Assembly (NCBI GenBank): GCA_013396655.1
Contig: WBMV01005052.1
Location: forward strand, 434,001 to 498,000
Direction: 5' to 3'
DNA from: Campylorhamphus procurvoides
Taxonomy: Eukaryota; Chordata; Aves; Passeriformes; Dendrocolaptidae
DNA length: 64,000 bases
In this document: piece by piece, positions 26,501-41,500 of the stretch
How the letters are laid out: the number at the start of each line of letters is the position of its first letter
Numbering within the stretch: position 1 is the stretch's first letter
Program-made: the position numbers and the translations under genes
Notes under the pieces: model-generated
The model's input: only the letters and a program-made list of their open reading frames with translations
Databases searched by the model: none
What the model was told of the DNA's origin: nothing

Positions 26501-29500
26501 AGACCATACTTTGACATCACAACTATACTGAAGTACAGCAACTATGGTTACTAATTCACTGCAAACACAAATGAAAGTGGAGGAAGAAGGTGATGATGAA
26601 GCAAAGTCGTGGCCAGAGAACTGTGCAGGAATTGGGAGATGATGTCATATTTTTGACATTACATTATTTAGTTCTCAATCCTAGCTCTCACGTTTTCGCA
26701 TCCTTAATTTTTTACCCTGGTCATGCAGCTCCATCTGAAATAACCCCATGTGTGTTTCATACGTTCATATTTCTATTGGACATCCCCAATTTTAAATTAT
26801 TCCTCTGCATCCTGGTGCCTGTTTTGAGCTTTCTACTATATCAGCTTTAAAGGGAAAAAAATCCCAAACCAAACCAAAAAAGCATTCCCCAAACAACAAA
26901 ACAAAAAAAACCCAACAAAAACAAACCAAATCAAAACCACCAACTATGTAGAAGCTGTACATTTAAGTTTTTTCATGTTTCTACCAGCTGAATGCAAATA
27001 ATAAAAACAAGTGACTCCTGATTGATCAGGAATGAACTACTGATGTGAAAGTTGCTCCAGTAAAATTTATTTAGCAAACTAAGTATTATTTCTCACAATA
27101 TAATCTGTAGAGCAGCAAACCTTATAACACAATAGAACAGGAAATACTACATTTACACACTGTCATAATACCATAGCCTCTATCACTTTCAGTCCAGTTA
27201 TATTTTTTCCAGGTAGAATCACAAAAGAAACAAGGCTTTGCCCACACCTCAGAAATATGTGGAGTTGGACACTATACTGCAACAAAACTCACGAAGAGCT
27301 TTTCTTTGATAATTTGGGAAGTGGTTTAGAAGTGCTATGCTTTTCATTTGTCCTATATTAAAAGACACTCACTAGCTAATAAGTCATTGCATTTTAAGCT
27401 TTCTTCCACAAGAATGCATAGATTGCAAAAGCTTTATCTGCAATAATGTCTTCTTTTCCTGCCTTATATCATAGCTTCATGCAGAAGATACTTTTCAGCA
27501 AAAGAGAAAGAAGCAAGTGAAATAAGGTCCTACGGTACTTATGGGAGTAGGATGGGTATGAATTGGGAGTGAATGAAATTGTTTAGTGATACTATTTCTA
27601 AATGTAAAAAAAAAAAACAAAAAACCACCAAACCAAAGCACAGTAGTACATTGCTTCTACAATCCCCCCAAACTGAAAAGCACAGTGTGGGTTGACAAAT
27701 GTAGATTTTTCTGGATCAATGCTTTCATAGTGTCTATTTTTTTGAAGCCTCAGCCATTCTCCCCACCTATCTCCACAGAAGAAGAGCAGGACTCAGTGGA
27801 GGACTGATCCAAGAGACAAACCTGACAGGCTTGGCAGCTACAGGGTAAGTTTGCTGTGCAGTCACCAAAGCTGCTGCTTCTAATCAAAACTAAGAATCTA
27901 GCTATTAAACTCTTCCCTTAGTTCTACCTGTGAAGCGTAGTGGAAAAGAGAAAAAATTTTGAAAGGTATAGTTTAGGACAGTGAACAGAAACTGCAGCTT
28001 TAAAGTGTCTTGTGTTCCCAAATCTTGAGACCTGATTCCTATCTCTCATTTTCACTACTCAGATCAAACACAACTCTGTCCCATCCAGCAGGATCATAAT
28101 AGAGGGAAGTCAGTAGAGTGGTTACTTAGAACCAGATCCAGATTGCCAATGGAGTCAGTATAGTGTCTGATGCTGCATACGATCTTTTTTTAAAGCTACT
28201 ACATTGACTTTATTAGGTGGAATTGGTTCAAGTGAGGCTTATTTATAAGGGCTGTTAGATCAAATGTGCTGCCAATTACTTTAGTAATTTAGTTCATCTG
28301 GAATCCACAAGAGAGATGTTCCAGATCTAACAACAATTTCCCACTAACCCAGAAACAGATCATTATCTATAGAAAGCTACCCTCAACTTTTCTGTGCATC
28401 AGCCCTTTGCTTGCATATTCTGGAACGAATGGTTTGTATCAGCACTTCCCAATGAACAGTTTTCTGTCACTCTGGTCATTGGTACTGAAAAATAACAGCA
28501 GAAAATAAATTTAAATAAGCCTGGTAATTGAAACCTGTTAGTCACTTTTTCATTATATAATACACCTGCAAGATGACAGAACTAAAAGTTCAGAGCAACA
28601 ATGCTTTGGTTACTTAAGGTCTTTAAACAATATCTTTAGGAGTCTCTTTTATTATCTCCTCATCCACATTTATTGGAAATAAATATCAGATGAACAGAGA
28701 GCAAGTAACGTGCTGCATTTATAGAAAAGACTGACAGAACAGGCGGTTGCCTGAGTTCTGTGCCTGGCTCTAGTCTGTGCCTACTTGTGAAATCCATCTG
28801 TGTTTCTTTTTTCAAATCAAAATGTATTACTAGCCAATATTTTAGGAAAAAACCCCAAAAATACGTGTTTTTGAAATGCTGAACGTTTCTGAGAGTGCCT
28901 CTTGACAGAAATTTGGCAGTACCTTACTGTTTACCTCAGTCTTTTTGCCTTAGAGATTTTGCTATCTTCTAGCTATATGACTAACAGGTTCATGGATATT
29001 CGCAGATATATATGTTTATAACGACATGAATTCATTGCCCCACTTACCTATCTTTTACTCCCTATATTTTATTAGGGGTGTTTTTTTAGAGAAAGCCTTT
29101 TCCATCTTCTCTATTTCCATACTAACTACAGAGAATTCAGAAGCATATGAAGTGGCCCAAGTTACAACAGCTAGAGCACTTTTGTGCTCCATATCCTGTG
29201 ACCATGAAAGATTCAGCTTCAATATTACATGGCATTCAGTTTCACCTTCTTTAATCCTGGTGCCTCTGCCACTTAGCAACCAACTATTTTATTGAATTAA
29301 CTACTCTATTGAAGCCTACAATTTCAGAAGATGGCATGGCAAAGTGGGCATATTTTCACATGAAGAACAAGGGTACAAAGGAAGAAAAAAGGACAAGATC
29401 TGTTCAAAACAAATTATTTCAGAACTGTAGAACTTTTTCCTACATGTATGTCTTACCCCTCTATTTGCTTTTACTGCAATAATCTTGCATATTCCCTTAC

Positions 29501-32500
29501 CTATCCCAAAACAAGCCACCACAACCTCCCTTTCTGGGAATTATTCTCATAACAAGAATTCTGCCTTCATTTCACAGGGCTTGAGTGAAGTCACCAGTCT
29601 AAGTGTCTCTTGCTGATAATCCTCATGATGACTGTAAGGACATCATATTTTGAGATTTTGAGTCCCCTATTATTTTCTTTAATTAAATGATCAATGGCAG
29701 ATAAAAGGAAAAGTCAATGTCTTAGCTGCATGAGACCATGCACTCTCACAAAATCAGTTTGAAAAATTTATATTTAAAGACATCCTAGTGACTAATGGCT
29801 GCTTTACAAATGAGGCAAGAAAAATGAGTGAAAGCTCAGGTTGCCCTAATATCTAGTAGCAAACATAATTGCCCTAAATAACAGTTAGTAGGATAATTAA
29901 ACCCAAAAGTTAATTCTGGTTTTTTGTGTGTGTTAATCAACATAGCTGACTTGCCTGTGGGTGCTGAAGACTATAGGGTAAATCAAGCCTTACAATTAAT
30001 AGACTCAGCTGGTTCTGCCCAGCAGTTAGGGAATGGAGTGAAAGACTTATCTGCTCAGATCGTCTGTCCAAACCTCTATTCCTTTCTCTCTCTGTTCCCG
30101 TAACAGCTAAGGTAAAGTTACCCTTCATTAACTTTATCTTTCATAGGGAAGCTGGGTATTCTCTGGAAAGATATCCCTTAGGAAGTGCCTTTTTCAGCAT
30201 TTCAGGTGTTATTCTGTTCCAAAACCTGAGCAGAAATTGAAATATCTGAGTGTCCTGAATGCAGACTAGTGCAACATATGACCATGTTTGTATGAGGAGA
30301 AAAAATGTTCTTCAGAACTATAGTATAAACTCTTTATCTTTGCTGTATATTGTTTGAATCATGCGGATGCATATGTAGTATTAAATTAAATATTTCAAAG
30401 ACCATTCTTTGGCATAGAAGCCAACTGGCAATGAACAGTCCACATCTATGCAATTAAGCTGTTTTACATCCAAAATAGTGTGCTTATGTACAAACCGTCT
30501 ACTAAGTACAAATTCCAGCCCAAGGCAGCTCCCAAAATATGCTAAGGAATTATTCTGGAGTGCTAACTGGCTATGACAAAAATCATGTTAGTGGCTCTTC
30601 GAACAGATTTCAAGTGTAAATGATTGAGATCAAATGCCCAGGAACGCTGTCTGGAAGTGTTTAAACTTTTACAGACATAACTTCTACTCTTAAATTCAAG
30701 ATGTTGGTGTTTGAGGGTTTTTTATGAGCAGCAAATATTTATATAACTTACCATCAGAGTCTGACACTGCTGGCTCAGATGTCTGAGATACCATGGAGAC
30801 ATCTTCTGGCCTTTCTGCCAAATTATCCCCTTGCAATCTAAATGGTGGAAAAAATGTAATGAAAATGTTTGCAATCATATTCCATGAACATTATCCCTGA
30901 CTGCATACTGTGCTCACAACATTGTCCTAAATAAAAGGGCAGCATTGCTGAAAAGCCCACATTCATGACATCCCAGACTGTCTAGTAACCAAAACTAGCC
31001 TGCAAGAAATTCAGAGCAAACTGAATCTTAGCTTATGTATTTTTGTAGGTCTTATTTAACAAAAATGGGGGGTTGGTAGTATTGTGTGCATATGAAAATG
31101 CAAGCTTCCTTCACTACCTTAAAAAATATCTTAATTGAACAGGACTCTGCTGGATGTCCATGTTAAGGTGTTGGCAGTGCAGAGACTGCAGGGATGGTTT
31201 CAGTAAGGAGAGGCCAGGGCCGTCCTGAGCCAGACACAGGTGGTTCCATCTGGCTTCAAAAGAACCACAGCAGGGCAGGGCTGAGCCCTTCAGTCAAAAT
31301 GATGGCACCTTGGAGAAAACATCATTAAGGAAGAGCAAACAACGCCACACAGAAAGAACAGCAGCGAACAGAAAGAGTGGAAAAAAGCAGAGGGAACACC
31401 AAGGTCAGAGGAGGAGGTGCTCCACATTCCAGAGCAGATACTTCCCTGCAGCCTGTGGTGATATGCATGTGAGAGCCAAAATTCACTGCAGCCTGTGGAG
31501 GACCCACACTAGGGAAAGTGAATGTGTCCTGAAGGGACTGTGGCCCATGAAGAACCCAAAAGAGAGCAGGTTTTATTTCTGAAGGACTGCAGGCAGTGGG
31601 GAGAGCCCACACTGGAGCAAGTGGAAAGTGTGATGAGAAAGGAAGAGAAGAGCAGAGCCATAATGGACTGCACTCCCCATCTCCCCCATCTGCTCAGGGG
31701 GTGGGGAAAGGAGTCTGAAGTGAAGGACTGAAGTTTGGCCCAAGAAAGGTGTGGGTTTAATGTCTGTCTTTTAGTTATTTAGGTAATAAAAAAATTGTCA
31801 ATAAACTAAACTAATTTTCCCCAAGCCCAGCCTGTTTTCCCCATGACAATAACTGGTAACCAATTTCCCTGTCTTTATTTTAACCAACAAGCTTTTAATT
31901 CCTGTTTACTCCTGTCATCCTGGCTGGGTAGAGAGCTGGCCCTTAGCCAATGTTAACCCACCACAGGGAAATACATGCAAGAATATTTCCTCTTCCTTTT
32001 TTAATTTTTAAAAGGAAAATACAGTAATTATGGCAGACTTCATCTTCAGGCTTTCCCCCTGCACCAGCTAACTGCAAAGCCTTGACAGCAGTTTACAAAA
32101 ATAATGCTTGTATCTGTTCTTTTAAATGAGCATCCCAAGAGTCCCACCATCCTTCTTGAGGCTCTTATGACTCCTGAGTACAGACTCTGTTCTGAAGAAA
32201 TGGTTTGTAGCTCTTAATACAATATAACTTCCATTTACATAAAGGTTATCTTACCTTGGATTTATTCAGACATGAAAAGGATAAGAAAAATGCAATTCAA
32301 TTTTGCACAGCCCAGGAATCATAAATATGCATTGAAGTAAAACCTTAGAGGAAGAAAGAACTTATCTCTCAAAAAAAACCCCAAAACCACACTCTTTTCA
32401 CTTTCTATTCTTACTCTCTGCAGCTGCTTTACACTAAGCTTAAATTAACCTTTGAAACCAAGCAGAACCCCCATATCCACCCTATCTGAATTTCACACTT

Positions 32501-35500
32501 TATGACACTCAGAGTTATCTATTCAGACCTTAAGACATTTGTTTATACTTCTCAAAACCATTTCCCCCCACCCCACAATTACTTTATACTCTTTTACTGC
32601 CCTCAGAATGGTTTATTTATGATAGAAAGCTCAATGTAAATTCATAATGTTTATTACCTCAGAAGACACAGAACACAAAAATCCTCAAGGCAACAAAAGG
32701 TAAAATTCAGAAGCCGTAAACCTAATTTTGAAACGTACTTTCATGAATCCTTTATAATTCTATACCTGATTTCTAGTACCATAGTTGCCAATTCTTTAAA
32801 AGCCTACTCTCCTAAAGATGACAGTCAAACAGAAGCAGCTAACTTTGTAACATTATTGTAAAGATATTCAAAGAGGGAGAAAACAAATTGCAAATGAAAT
32901 AACTATGCAAACAGCTCAAAAATCACATCATTTTCCTTAGCAATAAAATTTACCTGTCTTACTTCATTATATACATACACATGTTTACTACATGCTTATA
33001 AGGATATGCAAGGAACTGCAGGAACCAGAAGTGAGATACTCTTCTCTACAGCCATGTTGGTATTTTATTTATGCTTAATTAAAAGGAAAATTACTCCAAT
33101 TTTCTCTGCTTGTATTGCAGTCACATGAAGACCATCTCAAAAAGTGGGACCTGCTTCTTTTATCCCATCAGAATTTTCTTACATATAGATTAATATTAGA
33201 ATAGATGCTCATACGACTCAAGAAACAAAAAAGTCACAAACACTACTTCTTGCCAAAAGAATTCTGTTACATAGATGACTCCAATTTCTTCTTCAATAGT
33301 AATATTATTCATAAGATACCTCCACAGTAAAATGAAAACACTTGAAAATTTGTAAGGAGAAAGAAGCACAGATTAGAAAGAGGCATAGGTCTAGAAGAGT
33401 TACCTAAAAACTATCATCTTACTAACACTTTATGGACTACTTCAGTTATTAACCAAAATATTATTTCAGCTATTAATTATTTTAATGGGAGTCTAAACTT
33501 GATACCTGATAGCTAACATTTTTTTTCCCATATACATTCTGTGTGATCTCTTGCTCAGAGGCCATGGTTTCAGTTACACTAACCAGCTGCCTGCTCGAGG
33601 TTCAAGAGCTACAAAGGCAAACAGCCTCCAGGTAAATATTTCAATTTTCCTTGACCCCAAAATGCATTCTGTTGGACTTGTTCCAAAAAAACTCTCAAGG
33701 ACTTCAGGACCAAAGACATTCTGAATAAATTCTACAGGATCAGTGCAACAGCATTATACCAGGTCTATCACTACAAACAAGCTTGTGGGTGCATAAATCA
33801 CAGTCATACCCCCAGTATGATTTAGAAAATACGATTCACAGATGCGCAGAATGGGTAAGGTTAGAAGGGATCACAGCAGATCATCTGGCCCAATCTCCCT
33901 GCTCAAGCAGGGTCATCCTAAAGTACATTGCACAGAATTGTGTCTAAATGGTTCCTGAGTATCTCCGGTGAGGGAGAGTCCACAAGCTCTCTGAGAAATC
34001 TGTTTCAGCGCACAGTATAGAAGTTCTTCCTCATATTCAGGTGGAACTTCCTGTGCATCAATTTCTGCCCATCACCCCTTTTCCTATCGCTTGACATCAC
34101 CAATAAGAGTCTGGCTTTGTGCTCTTGATACCCTCCCTTCAGATACTTACATTACATTGATGAGGTTTACCCCTCAGTCATCTCTTGTCAAGACTGAACA
34201 GGCTCAGCTCTCTGAGCCTTTTCTTCTAAAAGAGATTCTTCAGTCCCTTAATCATCTTTGTTACCCTCTGCTGGACCAGCTCCAGGAGCTCCATGTCTCT
34301 CTTGTACCAAGAATCACAGAACTGGACACAGCACTCCAGATGTGGGCTCACCAGGGCTGAGTAGAGGGGCAGGATCACCTCCCTCAACCTAATGCATCCC
34401 AAGATACCATTGGCCTTCTTGGCCACAAGGGCACACTGCTGGTTCTTGGACAGCTTTTTGTCCACTAAGGATCCCCAGGTCCTTCTCCAGAGAGCTGCTT
34501 TTCAGCAGGTCAGCCCCCACACTGGTGCCTGGGGTTATTCCTTCCAAGGTGCAGGACCCTGCACTTGCCTTTCTTGACTTTCAGACAGTTCTCTGCTCAT
34601 CTCTCCAGTCTGTCAAGGTTGTTCTGAAGGGCTGCATAGCCCCCTAGGATATTGGCCACTCCTCTCATCTTTGTGTCATCAGCAAACTTGCTGAGGAGGC
34701 ATCTGTCCCTTCATCTATGCTACTATAAGAGTATGCAAAAAGAAGACAAAACTATTTTTTCCACGTTCCTTGAATGAGTCACATAAAATCCTTTATTGTC
34801 TCATCAGGACAAGGAAACAGCAAATAGGAAAAAGAGACACAAAATTCAAATTGCCGATTTTTTTTTTTCATGTTAAGCACATTGCTGAACTCAAGCACTT
34901 AGGTTTTTTGTTTCTTAAAACAGATTGTTGGAGAAGAGGGCATGTCATCAAGATGAAGATATTGCAATTTGATATTTCAATAGAAGCCATCTATTTTACC
35001 AGATGAAAAAAAACACTTGACCTATTTGACAAGAAAATAATGTTGACAGTGTCCAGTTGAGTTTACTGCTCTTCTTTAGACAGCTGCAAGGCATGTCATT
35101 GCACTTGCCTGTTCTTTTCGTGTGACAAAACTATTGGTCTTGTTTTCAAAGCTCTCTGATACTTACAATAACCAGAGAGCTATTAAAAGGCCAACTCCTT
35201 GACATTATGGTACTTGCTGCTTGAGAAAGATGATAAATTTATGACTCCACTTAGATACTAAAGAGATAAGATGATCCTACAAAACAATTCCTTATATGAA
35301 TCCAAGATCCATGTAATAGCATCCTAAACCGACTAATTGTAATGGGTACCTGATGAAGTGTGGGGATAGTGTGGATGGAAGGAGAGAGGAAAGCATGGGT
35401 AGGTGTGATTTCTCCACTCATACCACTCTTAAAACAATGCAGTAGCTCTCCTACAGCTGCAGAATTCCTAGACAGTATGATACTGGAAATAAACTGTATC

Positions 35501-38500
35501 TTGGGGGAAAAAAAACAGGGAATGGTTAGGAAGCTGAATTAGAATTGTGGTGTTTTTCTGCACAATTTAAAGCTGGCATGCATTTTCAGATTTGAAATTT
35601 GTAGAAACATTTATCCTTAAGCAAAATGGACTTTTGAGAGGTAAACCTAAGTCCAGCTTTGAGACCAACTATAGATATGTCTATTACTTAAGCGTGTACA
35701 TGACTGCAAGTACAGATGCAGGACAAGTTCCTACCTAAGGACTCCTCCAGTGCACTAAATGTACATATACACTACAATTGTTCTCTCTCTCAACACTGTC
35801 CTATGACATTCTTAAAATGAGTTGTAAATAAAATTAAACTTAATGTTTATCAGAATACTAAAAAAATGCAGTTCACATAATATTTCAAAGGACTATGTTG
35901 GATTAATATAATAACAAACTCTTACTTACAAGCATGGGTACTTTCTAACATCAGGGCTTAATTAGAAGGCCTGAACTATTCTGAAAACCAACAAATGGAA
36001 TTGTTTTGAATACCTCATGGTGAGATATATGCTCTACAATACTTGTTCTTTGCGTAGACTATGAATTCAAGTTATGTGCATTATTAATTGTCTTCTGCTA
36101 CTGTATAGTAGAAGTTGTACTTGAGGAAATTTCTGTGTCAAATCAGATCCAGAGGAGAGTGATTGTCATTCAGAGACAGAAGAATTCAGATTATATTTAG
36201 GTTAATGCTACTCTGACCTAGTCTTCCAGAGATACGTCACTTAAATAACCAAAATTCAATTCTATTCCTTCCAAAAATGACCCAGCAGAAGGGTTATCGT
36301 TTTCAGACAAAATCTCTTTTAATCAGAAACAAATGCAGGCAAGAGTTATATAATTACTGTGCACATGGCTGGCCTTCCAATTGTGGTACATGACTAAGGA
36401 CTTCTTTTTACTTTTAAAAACAGCACGCTAGAGCTGGGTAAATGTGTTCGAATTCCAATGTTCCCCAGATGTGAACAACAGAAACTGTGATATTCCACTT
36501 GAGAAGAAACCTTTTCTTTCAAGACAATACAAATGCTTCTGCTGACTTTTTAGTAATAAAGAAAAATTCCACCAGGGACTCCAAGACAGTAAAGGGTACT
36601 CTCTGGGAAGAAAGGGAGATATTACATGTCTGAACACTGCAGCTCCAGCCATTGTCTCTGCTCTGTCCTGTGGCAGCTAAATTTTGTTGAATCTGAATAA
36701 ACACCATGAAACATCTTGGTTTCTTTGAAACATTGCTGGAGGAGACACACTTATTTGGAAAATTCCTGATCTGCATTGTTGAAGAGTCAGTTGACTTCTT
36801 TTAGCTAAATATAGTCAGAAGTAGGGTAAATTTAGGAAAGTTCTGGTAAAGAATCCTTAAATCTTTCAGCAAAAAGAGTAGTAAAGTTGTTTTCATCATC
36901 AGCCAATATCAATATACACTTTTAAGGATACAATGAGGAAAGTTCTCTGAAAAACAGAAGTAGTGTAATGTTTGTTTTAGAATCTTAAATATGGAAAATT
37001 TGATTTGTTGAATCACTTGTTTTGCTTAAATTATTTCAAAGCGGGTTTATGCTATTGAAAAAATCCTAACGAATACTTTAGTATTTATACTATTACTTAG
37101 TTTCCAGTATTATTTATACTAGTATCTAGTTTCTTTATGAAGTAGTAACTAACTTGGACCAAAAACTAATATACATTTTGTAAGATTAATGAATACCATG
37201 AACTTATTAACAAAAAAAAACTTATTATACATATAACATGATTATGTTTCTTTAGCAGCCAAAGAATGTTCATCAGAGATGAGAAGAATTAATCTGACTT
37301 ACTGGACTTCCTTTTTTTTCTTTTATTTTCTCCTTTCAAATAATTTGCTTCCTTTCTGTAATTTTAAACATTACATCTATATGTAACATCTCTCTCTGAA
37401 AGCACTGAAAAAATACTGAATTATAATTTCCCTACAGCAAATACATAACTCCAGGGAAATTATAGCAACAGAGATCAGACAACAAAAGTTCTGAAAGGCC
37501 ACACATGCTTTTAGGTTACATTGAATGTTTTCTTGCACCTTTCCCTAGCAACCTCAACACCAGTAAGAGTACTTCAAACTCCATAATCATTTGCCCTGAC
37601 TTGCCTTTTATACGATGAGTTTACCTCATTCGTGGTTCCCAAACATACTGATCCAAATTCTGATCTCATGTACCTTGACATACTGTCTCCGTAAGTTCCA
37701 CACTCCTTCATACTGGTGCAAAATCCCAAGCTTTTCCAGCACCTAAATATAAAGCCAGGAATTTCTGACCTATTCCATTTGTTTTACTAATGCCTTTTAC
37801 AAATATAAAAATGTTGAAACTGTGCCAGCAAAATTTTTTGTGTATTCACAGGTACAGAGACAAAAATATGTCAGTTTTCCAGTATAGACTATACCAGTTA
37901 ATATAATGGTAAAAATATGTTAAATAAATATAATTAAGCAATATACAGGCAAAAGCACTCTATATCTGCTAAAACTCTTCATCAGCTTTAGCTCCATAGT
38001 TTACCTTCCTAATGACAATTAGATTTTAGAAGTTTATATGATTTTTAGATCAATGAACTACAGAAGGAGGATCCTCTATAGAGGATTATAAATTTGGTGA
38101 GCAATGAGAGTGCCTGCTGCCTCTCGAGTTTGAAGCAATAATGAGAAAGCTCTGCATCATGTCACCTTGTTGTATTAAAAAATCAGTGTCATGGCATCCA
38201 TTTTCACCATAGACTAACATACAGAAAGCATCTGCATTGAAGAAGAACTAAGCATGAGAACTCCTGCATTATCCTGCAGAACATTACCTAGTAAGGCAGA
38301 CATTTCCTAAGTTAAATTATAAGACTACATGAATAAATATAGACATTTAAGACAATTTTTGAATAAAATGTAGGAATATAAGCTTAATGACATAATCAGC
38401 ATGCTTTCCAACAGAGATTTATAATTCCTTTATAATTCTTTTACTCCACTTTAAAGAAGAGATGCAAAGCTATCAGGCAGGAGTATGTTGTTAGTACCAT

Positions 38501-41500
38501 CAATTCTATTTATATGAGATATACAGCATTTGTATTCTTTGAATTTCACCAGATCTAAGATACAGTCAATCTAAAATAACTTCATTTTCACTGATACCAC
38601 TCAAATCTCAGTCAGTTTCTTGCTTTTGCACTCACTCTCTTAAGGACACTATTTTTCAGTGCTTACATGCTAGATCACAGCAAATGATTTGAAAATTCTT
38701 AAAAACAGTAGCAAAAAATGGATTTTGGTCAAAATACATTCTCTTTCTGCAAATTAAAAGCATTAGTTTCCAGTCTTGAAGATTTTTGCGGAGAGTTTCC
38801 ATGTCACCAATAGGTAATGCACAGCCCTAATGTTTTCAGCTGGTAATACTAGAATATCCACTTGCTGAGCAAAACTTACACATTAACACAGCCTGTAAAA
38901 TAATCTTTTCTGTGTGCTGTTTGCCTTTTCAAAATGTCTGAATGCTGCTCTTTGTGCATTTAAATAAGTATACTCTGCAGCTATTTCTGAGGAGAACCAA
39001 AAGTGGAAATATATTTCCCAGAGTAAGGAATCTATAAAGAGACTGAATTATCTAATCCTTTTACAAGATGGGGAATTAAGCCATTCTTATGGCAACCTTT
39101 TATCTGCTCCTGGCTTCAAACCATTATCTCACAGGAGAAAAATTACAGTCTTTGTCAGTCTTTTCAGACTTAACACTCTTTCTTCTCCTGTGAACCATTT
39201 TTTGTAGGACTTGAGAAAGAGTTTTGTGTGTGAGTGTGCATTTGTGTCTTTAAGAGCTATATTAAGCTGCTATCCAGAGCCTCAAATTATGACCAACAAG
39301 CTTCCCAAAGCTCATGATCTCCTGGCTTCCTCCCTATATCTTTTTTATCCAGAAGCAACTCCTGTGGCTAATATACATCACAGTGTTGCACCAAACAGAA
39401 AGTATCTATAAACATTGCAATAAAGAATTAGCTTGCGAAGCACACATCAAAGAGAGCAAGGGAAAAGAAGGGAGAAAGGCTTGATAAAGCACTTGCCTTT
39501 TTAAATTATTGAGAGGGTTAAATGGGTTTTGTAAGGGAAAAGATAAAGAGATATCTTGACAAGGCCTACAAATGAAAAACAGAATTAAATGGATGTTACC
39601 CTCCATTAAATAGAGAGACAGTAGAATAATTTTTAGAACCAGCAAAATAATACTAATTTGGCTTTCAAACATGCTCCTGGTGCTTTCAGTTTTACAAATA
39701 AAGATTGGTACATTCAAAGTATCCAAAAAATCCTTTATATCTACTGTTCTTAGGATTTTTCCACAGTTTTTTAAGTGTTCGCAAGTGTACTAACCTCCTC
39801 AAGCCAGATCTCTCCTTTTATAATCAGTCTGAAATGAAAAAAAAAAATTAGGTACTGTTGAAAAATAGTTCTTACAAAAGATGTTCTAGTAACACATCAC
39901 TAATTCACAGCATCTTATACTGCATTCTTCCCTCATAACCAAAACCAGCTACTAATTCCCTGTCAGTAAAGTTACAGTAGGGCTATCTCCAGATTAACCT
40001 GGTGCACTAAGAGCCATATTTCCAAAATCAGACCTATCATGAGAACAATATGTACGGATGGATGTATAAGACGCAACTCACATGCAAATTTTATGTACCT
40101 AGTGCACCGGTTTCAATTCTATTTTCACTAACATGTAAACACATCTTTCTTCAAACAAATCTAAGTCTTCCATTTCTCTTATGCTGATTGACAGTTGTGT
40201 CAAAAACAAGAAGTCTACCCCACACATGCAATCTTCAAAGAAATAAAATAGTTGTTAAATCAAACTCAGAGGGAAATGCGTCATCTGGAAATACTGGTTT
40301 CTTCACAGCTTCCATAATTTTTGATAACAGATGATATTTTTATTTTTACAGTATTTTGTGGAACTTCTGGCAAGTCTGAAATTATTGCTTGGTGGGCTTA
40401 CCAAGTAGGAAATTCAGGTAAAAAAGAGGGAGGAAAGAAGTCAGATCTTGGTCGGACTTCTGTCTAAGCACTTCATATAAATCTCCCGTCTTATATTGTT
40501 CCCTTCCCAGGACACAGTTAAGATTTTAGAAATAGACCTTGGCCATTCTTCCAAAATATACATTCGTTGTGAGTTTGACCTAAAATTAATCAAGGTTTAG
40601 GGCTAAAAATGATAACATCTTGAGCATTTCAGAGGTGAAACTCAGAACCGTGAACTCAAAAAAGTAATTTGAAATTACACAGATATTCTCTATTTTGCAT
40701 ATAGTAAAATGTTCTAATGAAACATGAGTCAGTGAAAGAAAAGGCAAGCAGTTGTGTTACTCTGACAACCTGGCAAGTCAGACTTCCAAATCCTAAAAAT
40801 TTCTTTATGGTCTCTATCTCTGATAACCACTAGGACCAGTAAAAACATTTCCTGAATTATTTTCTTCTTCAGTGTTTTCCACTTTTTTAATGAACAAGAT
40901 ACCAAAGTGGTACACGACTCCAGAAAAGGAAAGGTAAAGTGGTTTATTTTAGCTGTATTTAACACTTAGAAATTAAGACATTGTTGTGATTACTTATGCA
41001 CCAAAGTTCAGCAAATTAATCACTGTCTAAATTCAACTCATTGAAACAGCTACATAAAAATTTGCCTTTTTATTTTCTTTCCCACAGCTTTTTCCTTTCT
41101 TGTAATTCCCTTTGTTTTTCTATCTTATAAGAAGTTCTAAGTAGCCAAAGGAAAAATAAGTTTTGTTCACAATTTTACAAAGTGCAAGGAGATTTAAAAA
41201 AAAATTATAAAGCACTACGATACAGAGTCTAACTTAACTTGTTTGACACTTTTAAAAGGAAAAATATGCAAATAAAACACTTTGTTTAGGACAAAGTGTG
41301 AAGTTGACACAAAGGAACATGAGGAAAATTCAGCTGTTTGAAAGAAGAGGTCCAATAAATAAATAAAACTAAGGTTACAAAGTTATAGATAAAGGAAAAA
41401 AGAATGTAAAACAGTGAGAGAAGTCATCTGGAATGTTTAGTACTTTCTCCTCTGTAAGAACAGTGACTTAGAAATAGTACACAGACAGAAATATAACACA

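Noticed and set aside
31310..31731. Open frames of 60-95 codons on both strands
   Set aside because: They fall inside the LTR repeat, which is GC-richer and so has fewer stops by chance.
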